From: an uncultured Oxalicibacterium sp.
Lineage (GTDB): Bacteria; Pseudomonadota; Gammaproteobacteria; Burkholderiales; Burkholderiaceae_D
NCBI RefSeq assembly: GCF_913776015.1
Contig: NZ_CAJYMD010000005.1
Coordinates: 1-41,074 of the forward strand
Length of the DNA stretch: 41,074 nt
Direction of reading: 5' to 3'
In this document: positions 25,681 through 34,002 of the stretch, in pieces
Layout: each line of letters opens with the position of its first letter
Numbering within the stretch: the first letter of the stretch is position 1
Program-made: the position numbers and the translations under genes
The notes under the pieces: generated by a model
Seen by the model: only the letters and a program-made list of their open reading frames with translations
What the model was told of the DNA's origin: nothing
Databases searched by the model: none

Positions 25681-26100
25681 GTGTCCATGTTGAAGAACGT
25701 CATGAGTCCTCATGTAAAAGTAATTCATCCCGATGCCACCATTGCCGAAGCTGCCAAGCAAATGCGCGATGGCGGGTTTGGTATGTTGCCGGTCGGCGAA
25801 AACGATCGCATGATTGGCGCGATCTCAGATCGCGGTATTGCGATTCGCGGTGTTGCGGCAGGCAAGCCGGGGGAGACACCACTGCGCGAAATCATGTCTA
25901 CAGGAATCGTTTGGGCCTACGAAAATGATTCGATCGAAGAAGGTGCCCGCATCATGTGCGAACACCAGATTCGACGGTTGCCGATCGTCAACCGGGACAA
26001 GCGTCTGGTCGGCATCGTTTCTCTCGGAGACTTCGCCGTGGAAACCAGCGATCTGCAAGCCGTAGGTGAAACACTCTCCGAAATATCGACGACGCTCTGA
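25681..26100 (+). CDS. CBS domain pair protein
   Basis: This 139-residue soluble protein consists of two CBS motifs. The first (about 8-60: MSPHVKVIHPDATIAEAAKQM, GMLPVGENDRMIGAISDRGIAIR) and second (about 72-130: IMSTGIVWAYENDSIEEGARIM, RRLPIVNRDKRLVGIVSLGDFA) form a Bateman module likely to bind an adenine nucleotide. I use the GTG at 25681 because AAGGAG lies six bases upstream; the ATG two codons later would be too far. There is no attached effector domain. Free-standing CBS pairs of this kind are often general-stress or hypoxia-induced in proteobacteria (inference from family). Confidence 0.88.
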   Translation: MSMLKNVMSPHVKVIHPDATIAEAAKQMRDGGFGMLPVGENDRMIGAISDRGIAIRGVAAGKPGETPLREIMSTGIVWAYENDSIEEGARIMCEHQIRRLPIVNRDKRLVGIVSLGDFAVETSDLQAVGETLSEISTTL

Positions 26101-26111
26101 GCTTCAAAAGC

Positions 26112-26834
26112 TCAATACGTCTGGCGATAGCGCAAGACAGTCGCTCCATTCTTGTCTTGCATGATCAACGCGGCACCATCGAAACGCCATGTCTGCGCTG
26201 CACGTAAAGCGTCGCCATATTGCTGCGCCACTTGCATGCGTGGCGCAGCACAAGCCATGCGCGTGGCCATCCAGCCAGAGGCTGGATGGCGAACGGTGCC
26301 ATCGCTTTCCAAGTGAAAACCACCGGCAATTCGATTACAGCCATCCGAACCTGCCACCTGTCCATTCGGATCAATCATGAGCGACGGTGGCGCATCAAGT
26401 CGCACAGCCTGTCCGCGTATTTCGGATACCAGCCATTGCGTTTCTTCCAGCCGTGCCGGCGGCAAGCCGCTGCCGCCGCAGCCACGATATTCACGCCCCT
26501 GCAATTGCATGAAGACGCGATGCTCGAAGGGCTGACCGCTCATGTCATCTTCACAGCGCTCACGCCATATCTGCATGCGAATGTCTTTGCCTTCCGCATA
26601 CCATCCGCCGTGCGGCGCTTCATCTGTTTCGGCGATGCCCGTCACGCTGGTCAAGAACGGTGGGGAATCCGGCCGTTCTACCGTTATCGTTTGATCCTGC
26701 ATACGCAGATGCCAGAACGGCTCATTACCCGCGGCACGGTACGTCGCCGGGAAATGCTCCGTCACTTTGGCCGTGGGCGCGGCGCAGCTCGCCAGCATCA
26801 AGACTACCGGAGCGATGAACCATTTTGCAGACAT
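26112..26834 (-). CDS. META-domain lipoprotein
   Basis: This 240-residue lipoprotein has a lipobox LASC with Cys17. An N-terminal COG3650-like domain (about 30-120: AAGNEPFWHLRMQDQTITVERP, GWYAEGKDIRMQIWRERCEDDMSGQPFEHRV) is followed by a META/HslJ-type domain (about 128-235: EETQWLVSEIRG, SLMIDPNGQVAGSDGCNRIAGGF). AGGAGAGTGAC precedes the ATG. HslJ-like proteins are linked to outer-membrane integrity and novobiocin resistance in E. coli. The residue after Cys17 is Ala, compatible with outer-membrane sorting. Convergent with the CBS gene. Confidence 0.85.
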   Translation of the reverse strand: MSAKWFIAPVVLMLASCAAPTAKVTEHFPATYRAAGNEPFWHLRMQDQTITVERPDSPPFLTSVTGIAETDEAPHGGWYAEGKDIRMQIWRERCEDDMSGQPFEHRVFMQLQGREYRGCGGSGLPPARLEETQWLVSEIRGQAVRLDAPPSLMIDPNGQVAGSDGCNRIAGGFHLESDGTVRHPASGWMATRMACAAPRMQVAQQYGDALRAAQTWRFDGAALIMQDKNGATVLRYRQTY

Positions 26835-26892
26835 GTCACTCTCCTTCTAAATCGTCGCATGCATTGACTTCGATGTTAGCGAGAAGTGCCGG

Positions 26893-26920
26893 AAACAAAA
26901 AAGCCGGCTTGCGCCGGCTA
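26893..26920 (-). terminator. Rho-independent terminator of the beta-barrel gene
   Basis: On the reverse strand AGCCGGC-GCAA-GCCGGCT is followed by TTTTTGTTT, a canonical 7-bp G+C-rich stem, 4-base loop and T-run. It lies 24 bp after the stop of the outer-membrane protein gene. Confidence 0.88.
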
Positions 26921-26943
26921 AATGGGTACTACTTTGGTTTTTA

Positions 26944-27522
26944 TTAGAAGCTGTAACGTGCACCCAGCGAGAAAGCGTGGGTTTTCAGGTGATCGCCATC
27001 AGATTTGAGCGTTTTACCGTAATTTTCGTATTCAGCAACGACAGACCAAGACTTGGAGAAATTGTATTTCGCACCCAAACCAAACATCGGCGAAGTGCGA
27101 CTTTCCGAACCACTTCCTTGAAATACACCATTTTCAGTCCAGCTAACTTTTACACGGTTAGCGGACAAACCTGCTTTGGCGAAGAGAGCGAACTGTTCAT
27201 TAATTGGCAACGTACCCACTGCAGCAAGGTAAATAGAACGTGCCTTGATTTTGAAATCATTGCGATTGCCACCAGAAATAAAGGTGGCATCCAACGTGCC
27301 CAGATGCGCATAACCGCCTTCGATACCAAAGTTATTGTTGAAATTGTAGCCACCATACAATTTGTAGCTGTTGAAATCGTCTTTAGCCGAACCGTCGCCT
27401 TCAACCGTAACTTTCTGCGTTGCTTTACCAGCGTTGAGGCCAATGTATGCACTCTGTGCCGAAGCAACCACCGGCAGCGCTACAACTGCACCAACCAATA
27501 CTGCCAACATCTGTTTTTTCAT
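26944..27522 (-). CDS. Outer-membrane beta-barrel protein (OmpA/opacity-like)
   Basis: This 192-residue protein has a signal peptide (MKKQMLAVLVGAVVALPVVASAQ). It is an eight-stranded barrel-like protein: AYIGLNAGKATQKV, FNSYKLYGGYNFNNNFGIEGGYAHLG, IYLAAVGTLPINEQFALFAKAGLSANRV, PMFGLGAKYNFSKSWSVVAEYENYG and the terminal FSLGARYSF, with a C-terminal Phe typical of barrels sorted by the BAM complex. It resembles OprF/OmpA N-terminal or Opa-type barrels without a peptidoglycan-binding tail. I use the ATG at 27522, where the signal peptide starts, rather than 30 codons upstream. A good terminator follows. The specific function is unknown. Confidence 0.9.
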   Translation of the reverse strand: MKKQMLAVLVGAVVALPVVASAQSAYIGLNAGKATQKVTVEGDGSAKDDFNSYKLYGGYNFNNNFGIEGGYAHLGTLDATFISGGNRNDFKIKARSIYLAAVGTLPINEQFALFAKAGLSANRVKVSWTENGVFQGSGSESRTSPMFGLGAKYNFSKSWSVVAEYENYGKTLKSDGDHLKTHAFSLGARYSF

Positions 27523-27753
27523 CTTCGTTCCCAATTTAATTCGGCAAAGTTGCCCGGCAGCATGATAAATAGCGTGCGAAAACCTGCCCATCCCATAAAT
27601 CCAGTATTTCATACGCCACTTTTTGTGTTTTCTGGAATGCGCTCTTTCGCCTAAAACATCTGCAATCCGAAACCTGAGTAGGGATTTCAGGTCTTATGCG
27701 ATTCGGCATCGTGTCTTTTCCACAATGCGACAACCACAATAAGAGCAAAAATC

Positions 27754-28722
27754 ATGAGCGTCCCGCCATTCTCCGCAAACTGTCCGCTGTTTTTCATCAT
27801 GAATGCCGGTTCAGGCCATAACGACAAGGCGCAAACGCAGGAGACCATTGAAGAAGTCATGCGGGTGGCTGGGCGGCCTTATGAAATCTGTCTGGTCGAT
27901 AAGCCCTCCATGCTGACAGATACCGCACGCAAGGCTGTCGAGAAGGCACTTGCCTGTGGCGGTGCCGTCGTTGCCGTGGGTGGGGATGGCACCTTGAACG
28001 CAGTGGCCAACGTTGTCGTCGGGAGTGGCTGCGTATTCGGCGCCCTACCGCAAGGCACCTTCAACTATTTCGGGCGCACGCATGGGCTGTCGCAGGATGG
28101 GCGTGAAGCAGCGGAGGCCTTGCTGCGCGCGACACCGCATCCGGTGCAGGTCGGCATGCTGAACGAACGCATCTTTCTGGTCAATGCTAGTCTTGGACTT
28201 TACCCTCAGGTACTCGAAGATCGCGAAGCCTACAAGCAGCACTACGGCCGCAGCCGGCTGGTGGCAGCATGGTCGGGGCTGGTTTCGGTATTTCAGGGAC
28301 ATCGGCAACTGCGCATTACGCTGGATAGTCAAGGACGGACCAGCACCTTGCGTACACCTACATTATTCGTGGGGAATAACCGCCTGCAACTCGAACAAAT
28401 CGGCATTCCCGAATCCGAGGTAATTGAAGAAGGCCAACTGGCAGCGATCGCTGTCAAGCCCGTCGGCACGCTATCGCTCCTGTGGTTGATGCTATGCGGA
28501 GCATTTGGTCGATTGGGTGAAGCGGAAAACGTCATCAACTTCAGCTTCTCGCGTTTGACGGTCAAACCCTCGAAGCTCTATCGCACGCAGCGCGTAAAAG
28601 TGGCGATGGATGGGGAAATCAGCTGGATGAATACCCCCCTCAACTTTCGTGTATCGCCTGACCCGCTTTATCTTTTGAAGCCGCAAGCCACGACTCCGGA
28701 CGGACGAGAGGCGACACCGTGA
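27754..28722 (+). CDS. Diacylglycerol/lipid kinase family protein
   Basis: This 322-residue enzyme of the DAGK catalytic-domain family (YegS/DgkB/sphingosine kinase type) has the nucleotide-binding motif GGDGTLN at residues 76-82, an N-terminal phosphate-loop-like MNAGSGHND and a second motif GALPQGTFNYFGR. The C-terminal beta-rich domain contains LFVGNNRLQLEQIG and VKVAMDGE, as in YegS. It is predicted to phosphorylate a lipid with ATP at the cytosolic membrane face. Its stop overlaps the GTG start of the metallophosphoesterase gene by four bases (GTGA), so the two are co-translated, which pairs a lipid kinase with a possible phosphatase. Confidence 0.9.
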   Translation: MSVPPFSANCPLFFIMNAGSGHNDKAQTQETIEEVMRVAGRPYEICLVDKPSMLTDTARKAVEKALACGGAVVAVGGDGTLNAVANVVVGSGCVFGALPQGTFNYFGRTHGLSQDGREAAEALLRATPHPVQVGMLNERIFLVNASLGLYPQVLEDREAYKQHYGRSRLVAAWSGLVSVFQGHRQLRITLDSQGRTSTLRTPTLFVGNNRLQLEQIGIPESEVIEEGQLAAIAVKPVGTLSLLWLMLCGAFGRLGEAENVINFSFSRLTVKPSKLYRTQRVKVAMDGEISWMNTPLNFRVSPDPLYLLKPQATTPDGREATP

Positions 28723-29537
28723 GCGTGATCCTGCAAATCTCCGATCCACACTTTGGCACGGAGCGCCCACCTGTGGTGGCAGCGCTCAAACGCTTATCTC
28801 AAGCGTTGCATCCGACCATGCTGATTGTATCGGGAGACATCACGCAACGCGCCAAAGCCACAGAGTTTGCTGCTGCACACCATTTCCTAGACAGCCTCGC
28901 CGTACCTAGCATGCTGGTGGTTCCCGGCAATCACGATATTCCATTGTTCGATTTGATAAGCCGCCTGTTTGCACCATATCGCAAATATCGGGCTGCATTC
29001 GGCGACGATCTTGCGCCGATTGTGAACACGCGGGATGTACTTGTCATCGGTGTGAACACTACTCGCCGCTATCGTCACATCCAAGGTGAAGTTTCGCCCG
29101 CGCAAATTGCCGCAGCGGCAAGCCACCTGCAACACGCTCGTCCGGAACAACTACGCATCGTCGTCACGCATCAGCCCGTTCATGTGGTGTGCGATGAAGA
29201 TCGAGAAGACTTGCTGCGCGGGCACCGCGAAGCGATCAAGGCGTGGTCTGCCGCTGGCGCCGACCTCATTCTGGGCGGCCACATTCACCGCCCGTCATTC
29301 AGTGCGCTGCACGAAGTATTCGACGACTTGCCGCAACCAATCTGGGGCCTGCAGGCAGGCACATCGTTGTCGGCTCGCATTCGTTTTGATGCGGGCAACT
29401 CGGTCAATGTGATTCGCCATGACGACAGCGACCTGAATTGCGTGATCGAACGTTGGGATTATGTGGACGATGCCGATGCGTTTTTATTGCACACGACCCA
29501 CACCATGCAACGAAATATGGCGCGTACTTCTAATTAA
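28719..29537 (+). CDS. Calcineurin-like metallophosphoesterase
   Basis: This 272-residue binuclear metallophosphoesterase has all class motifs: Asp9 and His11 (ISDPHFG), Asp40 (SGDITQR), Asn71-His72-Asp (GNHDIP), His in VTHQPVH and GGHIHRPS near residues 187-193. The layout resembles class III cyclic nucleotide phosphodiesterases (CpdA-like), but related enzymes cleave other phosphoesters, so the substrate is open. The start is the GTG at 28719, overlapping the lipid kinase stop. Co-translation with a lipid kinase suggests it may act on a phospholipid or lipid-derived phosphate. Confidence 0.87.
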   Translation: MSVILQISDPHFGTERPPVVAALKRLSQALHPTMLIVSGDITQRAKATEFAAAHHFLDSLAVPSMLVVPGNHDIPLFDLISRLFAPYRKYRAAFGDDLAPIVNTRDVLVIGVNTTRRYRHIQGEVSPAQIAAAASHLQHARPEQLRIVVTHQPVHVVCDEDREDLLRGHREAIKAWSAAGADLILGGHIHRPSFSALHEVFDDLPQPIWGLQAGTSLSARIRFDAGNSVNVIRHDDSDLNCVIERWDYVDDADAFLLHTTHTMQRNMARTSN

Positions 29538-29718
29538 TTGGAAAGTCCGCTTTTTTTATTTTGATATTGAGTTAATCAATATTGTTTTGGTGGCTAGACA
29601 TTTAGAGCTAAACCGAAAAATTGACATACTAAGCCCGCCGCGCAAGCATGCCTTCGAAGGGTTTAAAGGACGTTCTCAATAAAATCGCCAGAACATGGCG
29701 CGGAATGGCGGACTTACA

Positions 29719-29794
29719 TGGTGCGGCTGGCTGGAATCGAACCAGCGACCCTTGGCTTCGGAGGCCAATACTCTATCCACTGAGCTACAGCCGC
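29719..29794 (-). tRNA. tRNA-Arg (anticodon CCG)
   Basis: The 76-base tRNA folds as a standard cloverleaf. The acceptor stem is GCGGCTG/CAGCCGC, the anticodon arm is TTGGC-CTCCGAA-GCCAA with anticodon CCG (reads CGG), and the T-arm is GCTGG-TTCGATT-CCAGC. The 3' CCA is encoded. It is a single tRNA gene between the metallophosphoesterase and cytochrome genes, on the opposite strand to both. Confidence 0.97.
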
Positions 29795-29867
29795 ATGGGA
29801 GAACCTGCAGAGGGCTGAAGGATACCGTTTTTCTGTCGGGGCGTCCATGACAGGCGCATTTGCAGCG

Positions 29868-29897
29868 TTTCCAGATCGAATAGTTTGTGTCTATAAT
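29868..29897 (+). promoter_or_regulatory. Candidate promoter of the cytochrome c gene
   Basis: A perfect TATAAT (29892-29897) is preceded after 18 bp by TTTCCA (29868-29873), a 4/6 match to TTGACA. It lies about 107 bp before the cytochrome start and just beyond the divergent tRNA-Arg gene. Confidence 0.45.
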
Positions 29898-30003
29898 CGG
29901 GTGGTTTGGCGAAGTCTTTGCAGTCGGTACACCTCCGCGCGGCACGGTCTCCTTCCGTTTTCCCGCGCGCTTATTTTGATTTCAAAATTACATAGAGGGA
30001 ATG

Positions 30004-30549
30004 ATGAGCGACGCACACCACGAAGAATCCGCAATCAAGACGCCGAAACAACTCCTCCTTGCCGTCATCGCCGGCTTTCTCGTCCCCATTGTCTGTATCG
30101 TGCTGCTGGTAGCTTTCGTGACCAACGACAAGCAGCTTGGTGCCGGCTCCGATAACTCTCCCGAAGCGGTAGAGAAACGCATCCGTCCAGTGGCCGACGA
30201 TGGCTTTACGGTCAAGGATGGCGCAACGCCGCAGGCATTGAAATCCGGCGACGAGGTGTACAAGATGGCCTGCGCCATGTGTCATGCCAGTGGCGTGGCC
30301 GGTGCCCCCAAACTGGGTGATGCGGCTGCCTGGAAGCAGCGCCTGGCGCAGGGTTACGACACGCTGGTCAAGCATGCTGTCGAAGGTATTCGGATGATGC
30401 CGGCCAAGGGCGGCCATCCGGAACTCGACAATGTGGAAGTCGCGCGGGCCGTGGTCGTGCTGGCAAACAGCGCAGGCGGCAACTTTACGGTACCCGAACC
30501 CAAACCGGTGGAAGCAGCTGCAGCACCGGCCGAGCCCGTCAAACAATAA
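30004..30549 (+). CDS. Membrane-anchored cytochrome c5 family protein
   Basis: This 181-residue protein has one N-terminal membrane helix (about residues 17-40) that anchors a periplasmic cytochrome c domain. Heme attachment is at Cys90-Cys93-His94 (CAMCH), and the distal Met is probably within IRMMPAKGG. The fold and the GVAGAPKLGD segment resemble the cytochrome c5 family. The C-terminus is an Ala/Pro/Glu-rich tail. GAGGG gives five bases of spacing to the second ATG (30004), which I prefer to the ATG at 30001. It probably carries electrons between respiratory complexes and terminal oxidases. A strong terminator follows. Confidence 0.9.
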   Translation: MSDAHHEESAIKTPKQLLLAVIAGFLVPIVCIVLLVAFVTNDKQLGAGSDNSPEAVEKRIRPVADDGFTVKDGATPQALKSGDEVYKMACAMCHASGVAGAPKLGDAAAWKQRLAQGYDTLVKHAVEGIRMMPAKGGHPELDNVEVARAVVVLANSAGGNFTVPEPKPVEAAAAPAEPVKQ

Positions 30550-30583
30550 GTCGGCAATAAATAACTCAAGTCGCATGAAAAAC

Positions 30584-30611
30584 AAAAAGCCGACCAATGG
30601 TCGGCTTTTTT
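30584..30611. terminator. Bidirectional Rho-independent terminator
   Basis: AAAAAGCCGACC-AAT-GGTCGGCTTTTTT forms a perfect stem flanked by A and T runs. It therefore works for both the cytochrome gene (forward) and the convergent YqjK-like gene (reverse). Confidence 0.92.
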
Positions 30612-30628
30612 GATCGCGGCAGAGAAAA

Positions 30629-31030
30629 TCACTCTTCTATTTGCGGTGGTGTTTTCCTGTTGCGTGCAAACAGGTACAAGCCCGCACCAACTGCACCTAC
30701 CAACGCGGCACCGCGCAGAATCGGTCTGATCACCGAGCGCTTCGAGAGGATCGAAATCCCGCTCAAGACAAACGGTGCCAGACGCTGGATTTTGGCCAGC
30801 GAAATGCCACCACTCATATTGACCAAATCGGTGACATTGGCCAGCGCGGACTGCGCCCGCGAACCCAATATGCCGAATGCTGCACGCGTGAGACCTTCTC
30901 GACCCAGATGCGCTCGCACCAGATTGCGTGACTGGCCCATGCCGGAACGATAGGCGCGGCATTGCAGAATCAAGCGTTCCTTTTGCTGCGCCAAGGTTTC
31001 GACCGGTTCGCTGATTTCAGGTTTGGACAT
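30629..31030 (-). CDS. YqjK-like protein
   Basis: This 133-residue protein starts MSKPEISEPVETLAQQKERLILQCRAYR. It has amphipathic helical segments, a hydrophobic stretch near residues 110-127 (RGAALVGAVGAGLYLFA) and a charged C-terminus. It is the third gene after the DUF883 and holin-like genes, the position held by yqjK in E. coli, and the early QQKERLILQCRAYR region fits YqjK-like proteins. The ATG at 31030 has AAAGAGG in front, which overlaps the end of the preceding gene. Its function is unknown and it is probably a membrane-associated envelope protein. Confidence 0.7.
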   Translation of the reverse strand: MSKPEISEPVETLAQQKERLILQCRAYRSGMGQSRNLVRAHLGREGLTRAAFGILGSRAQSALANVTDLVNMSGGISLAKIQRLAPFVLSGISILSKRSVIRPILRGAALVGAVGAGLYLFARNRKTPPQIEE

Positions 31031-31041
31031 GCCGACCTCTT

Positions 31042-31434
31042 TCACGAAAGCGCATCATGATCGTTGCGCAGCTCTTCCATCGTTGCCGGCATGGAGAACA
31101 AGCCTTGCTTGATCTGCGCTTGGATATACAGGAAGATCCCGATTGTCACGACAGTGGCAACCAGCGCCATGATCAGCAGGATTTTCCAGCCCAGCGACGG
31201 CCAACTCAGATAAACGATGAGCGCCGACCAGTAGGCCACCGCAAACCAGGCAACGATGACGGCCAGTGCAAACAGCACGGCAAGGCGCGCGGCATTGGCG
31301 CGGATTTCAGCCAGTTCCAGCGCGGCCAGCTCAATCCGGCTCATCAACAGCCCGAAGGCGTTGCGGATCAGGCCCGCCACGCCACCCATCAAGCCGGAAT
31401 CGGCATTCTGAGAACGTGTGGTTTGGCGTTCCAT
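31042..31434 (-). CDS. YqjE / phage holin family (Phage_holin_3_6) membrane protein
   Basis: This 130-residue inner-membrane protein has two helices (about residues 48-72 AARLAVLFALAVIVAWFAVAYW and 80-105 LGWKILLIMALVATVVTIGIFLY) and an N-terminal amphipathic helix (LIRNAFGLLMSRIELAALELAEIR). This is the Phage_holin_3_6/YqjE pattern. Despite the name, such genes are chromosomal housekeeping genes, and there are no phage genes nearby. It sits 13 bp after the DUF883 gene and is followed by the YqjK-like gene, matching the yqjD-yqjE-yqjK arrangement. Confidence 0.85.
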   Translation of the reverse strand: MERQTTRSQNADSGLMGGVAGLIRNAFGLLMSRIELAALELAEIRANAARLAVLFALAVIVAWFAVAYWSALIVYLSWPSLGWKILLIMALVATVVTIGIFLYIQAQIKQGLFSMPATMEELRNDHDALS

Positions 31435-31447
31435 GAATGGCTCCCGC

Positions 31448-31750
31448 TTACTTGCGCGAGATCAGGAAACCGAACAGCACACCGATGCCGGCAGCCACAG
31501 TGACAGCACGCCATGGATTTTCATGTACGTAGTCGTCAGTCTTGACGGCGATTTCCTTGCCGGTTTCGATGGCGGCAACTTGCACTTCGTGCGCCTTGGC
31601 AGAAGCGGTGTCCAGCAGTTGCAGACCGCGGGCACGCAGTTCTTCGGCACGTTCGCCGGTAGAACTGGTGGCTTCACGGAACAGATCCTGTGCATCCTTG
31701 ATCAGGCTTTTCATATCGCTACGGGTGGTTTTCAAGGTAGATGCTTTCAT
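31448..31750 (-). CDS. DUF883 family protein (ElaB/YqjD-like)
   Basis: This 100-residue protein is a long amphipathic helix (SLIKDAQDLFREATSSTGERAEELRARGLQ) with a C-terminal membrane helix (VHENPWRAVTVAAGIGVLFGFLISRK). This is the DUF883 signature of ElaB/YqjD/YgaM, which are tail-anchored inner-membrane proteins that bind ribosomes in stationary phase in E. coli. AAAAAGGGG precedes the ATG. It is the first gene of the three-gene operon that ends at the terminator near 30600. Confidence 0.9.
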   Translation of the reverse strand: MKASTLKTTRSDMKSLIKDAQDLFREATSSTGERAEELRARGLQLLDTASAKAHEVQVAAIETGKEIAVKTDDYVHENPWRAVTVAAGIGVLFGFLISRK

Positions 31751-32015
31751 TGGTTGGCCCCTTTTTTTATGAGAGACAGCCTGCGCTGCGAGTGCTGCGA
31801 CGAAGCTGGCGGTTGAAATAGCGGTTGTCGGTCAGCCTTGACCGAGGCATTACGACATCTTTTCTGATCCGGTTACAGCACTTTGCTGCCATTGCAGCTT
31901 GGATCAGTCACGTATTTAAGAACCTCCATAACGCGTTTGTTAAGTGTTTTACCATATCTGGTTGACGATTGAACAGGCGGTAGCGCACACAAGGCGGAAA
32001 TAATCATTTTTAAAT

Positions 32016-33449
32016 TCAAATACCGGGCGTGCAATCCGCGCAGTGCGCCAGATCGTCAACCTGACGCGCCAAATTCTCCTGCAATGCACGCAGCGCCGTA
32101 CGCACACCTTCCTCGATGACGGGATGATAGAACGGCATTTCCAGCATCTGCTGCACCGTCATGCCGCTCTGACAGGCCCAAGCCAATAGATGCGCAAGAT
32201 GCTCGGCGCGCGGCCCGACCATCTCGGCTCCCAGCAGACGTTGCGTGCCACGCTCGCCGTAAAGCCGCAGCAGGCCGCGGTTCTGTCGCATCACACGGCT
32301 GCGCCCCTGATTCTCGAACGAGACTTCACCCGTCATGAAACGTTTATCTTCAAGATCGCGCGGCGTCTGCCCCAGCGAGGCGATCTGCGGATCAGTGAAT
32401 GCGATATTCAATGGCAGACGCCGCAAACCAGCTGCGACATCGGGAAAGCGCCCGGCATTGTCGCCAGCAATACGCCCCTCATCGGTGGCCTCATGCAGCA
32501 AGGGACGCTCGTTGTCGACATCACCGGCGATGAAGATCGGACTCTCGCCACACTGCATGGTCAGCGTATCGAAAACGGGAATGCCTTTGTCATCAAGTTG
32601 CAAACCCGTTGATTCCAGCCCGAGCCCTTGTACATTCGGCTTGCGCCCCGTCGCCGCCAGCACATAACGAAAACGCTCGGTACGTGTCTTGCCATCGGCA
32701 TGGCGCGATTGCAGTTCCACTTCCTCGCCGACGACATGCGCCGAGACGATCTCGGTTTGCATGCGCAGATCGACTTCGGCACCGATCGCGGCCAGTGCAG
32801 CCTGATTGACCTTGTCGTCGGCAATCTGCGCCAGACGATCAGCGCGACCGAATACGACCACGCGCACACCTAGGCGATGCAGCGCCTGACCAAGCTCAAG
32901 ACCGATCACCCCTGCACCGACCACCGCAATCGAATCCGGCAGGTCATCCCAATCGAATATATCGTCACTGACGATGACGCGTTTGTCCAACGCTCGCAAA
33001 TTATCAGGAATGACAGGATGTGAACCTGTGGCGATCACGATGCTTTTCGCATGGACTTCGGTATCGTCGCCAACCTGCAAGCGAGTCGGCGCGAGGAAAT
33101 GCGCATGACCCCACAGGCGCTCATGCGCCTCGATACGTGCAATACCTTCCTCTACAAAGCCGACAAAACGATCGCGCTCGCTACGCACGCGCTGCATCAC
33201 GGCCTTGCCATCGATGCGCGACTGCGTGACCTCGATACCGAAACCATTGGCAGTAGCAACCACATGGGCCGCTTCAGCCGCTGCAATGAGCAGCTTGCTG
33301 GGCATGCAGCCGACGCGCGCGCACGTAGTGCCGTAGGCGGTGCCTTCAATCAGTACAACATGCTTGTCGTGCGTCTTGGCGGCACGCCATGCCGACATGC
33401 CGGCACTGCCAGCGCCGATCACGGCCACATCGCATTCGATCTTTTTCAT
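32016..33449 (-). CDS. Dihydrolipoyl dehydrogenase-like flavoprotein disulfide reductase
   Basis: This 477-residue FAD enzyme of the pyridine nucleotide-disulfide oxidoreductase family has an N-terminal FAD motif VIGAGSAGM at 10-18. Redox-active Cys43 and Cys48 lie in TTCARVGCMPSK. The NAD-binding motif VVGAGVIGLELGQALHRLG follows, as does a second FAD contact region IFIAGDVDNERPLLHEA. The C-terminal dimerisation domain has the catalytic His-Glu pair in FYHPVIEEG. The sequence fits dihydrolipoyl dehydrogenase better than glutathione or mercuric reductase. No E1/E2 dehydrogenase genes adjoin it, so this is an orphan paralogue with unknown disulfide substrate. A small hypothetical gene lies 73 bp upstream. 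Confidence 0.85.
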   Translation of the reverse strand: MKKIECDVAVIGAGSAGMSAWRAAKTHDKHVVLIEGTAYGTTCARVGCMPSKLLIAAAEAAHVVATANGFGIEVTQSRIDGKAVMQRVRSERDRFVGFVEEGIARIEAHERLWGHAHFLAPTRLQVGDDTEVHAKSIVIATGSHPVIPDNLRALDKRVIVSDDIFDWDDLPDSIAVVGAGVIGLELGQALHRLGVRVVVFGRADRLAQIADDKVNQAALAAIGAEVDLRMQTEIVSAHVVGEEVELQSRHADGKTRTERFRYVLAATGRKPNVQGLGLESTGLQLDDKGIPVFDTLTMQCGESPIFIAGDVDNERPLLHEATDEGRIAGDNAGRFPDVAAGLRRLPLNIAFTDPQIASLGQTPRDLEDKRFMTGEVSFENQGRSRVMRQNRGLLRLYGERGTQRLLGAEMVGPRAEHLAHLLAWACQSGMTVQQMLEMPFYHPVIEEGVRTALRALQENLARQVDDLAHCADCTPGI

Positions 33450-33522
33450 GAATCCAGTCTCCCACCGCGAGGTTCGTCCAACACCAGATCATCATGCGGG
33501 ACCGAAGTTCCGCCAGCGTGTG

Positions 33523-34002
33523 TCAGTCGTTCAACGCACGCAGTTCGGCAATGTCGGCAATGCTGCCGAGCTGAATCACGACCGGATTGGCCGCGCCCCG
33601 TGCCTGCATCGGCCGCCATGCAAAGCGCCATTCACTTTCAGCCGCGTGCACGCGCTCCTTGGAAAACAGTTTGCCCAATGGGCTTGGCTTGCCGTAGGAC
33701 ATGGCAGCATCAATACCGGCCCAGTTGGGCAAGGTACGCTGGGCGGCGCGATGCACGCGTTCGCCAAAGGCTTCGGTATCGTGAATCACGAGGCAGGCGC
33801 CATGCGCAGACTTGCCTTCGAACAGTGCGCCATCCGGCTTTTGCACCAGACTCAGAGCCAGAAAATGCGGATCCGTTGCGGACAGGACGGGAAATTGCGG
33901 AGGAGCGAGACGAAACTCGCCGTGGCTGAGTGCGCGCTCCAGCTTGTCGCGCTCGGCAAAGTAATACAGCTTGGGCGGGCGATTATTATCGATGTTGGTC
34001 AT
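33523..34002 (-). CDS. Hypothetical protein upstream of the flavoenzyme
   Basis: This 159-residue soluble protein starts MTNIDNNRPPKLYYFAERDKLERALSHGEFRL. It has a central LALSLVQKPDGALFEGKSAHGACLVIHDTEAFGERVHRAA and SEWRFAWRP near the end. I do not recognise a family. It has no signal peptide, membrane helix or obvious catalytic motif, although the pattern slightly recalls small proteins with an ADP-ribosyl- or RES-like fold. It lies 73 bp upstream of the dihydrolipoyl dehydrogenase-like gene on the same strand, so it may share its transcript. Confidence 0.7.
   Translation of the reverse strand: MTNIDNNRPPKLYYFAERDKLERALSHGEFRLAPPQFPVLSATDPHFLALSLVQKPDGALFEGKSAHGACLVIHDTEAFGERVHRAAQRTLPNWAGIDAAMSYGKPSPLGKLFSKERVHAAESEWRFAWRPMQARGAANPVVIQLGSIADIAELRALND

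Noticed and set aside
29719-29794. Integration site at tRNA-Arg
   Set aside because: No duplicated tRNA 3' end or integrase gene was found in the window.
31042-31434. Prophage suspicion from the holin-like protein
   Set aside because: There are no other phage genes, no integrase and no att-like repeats at the nearby tRNA. The gene order is the chromosomal yqjD-E-K type.
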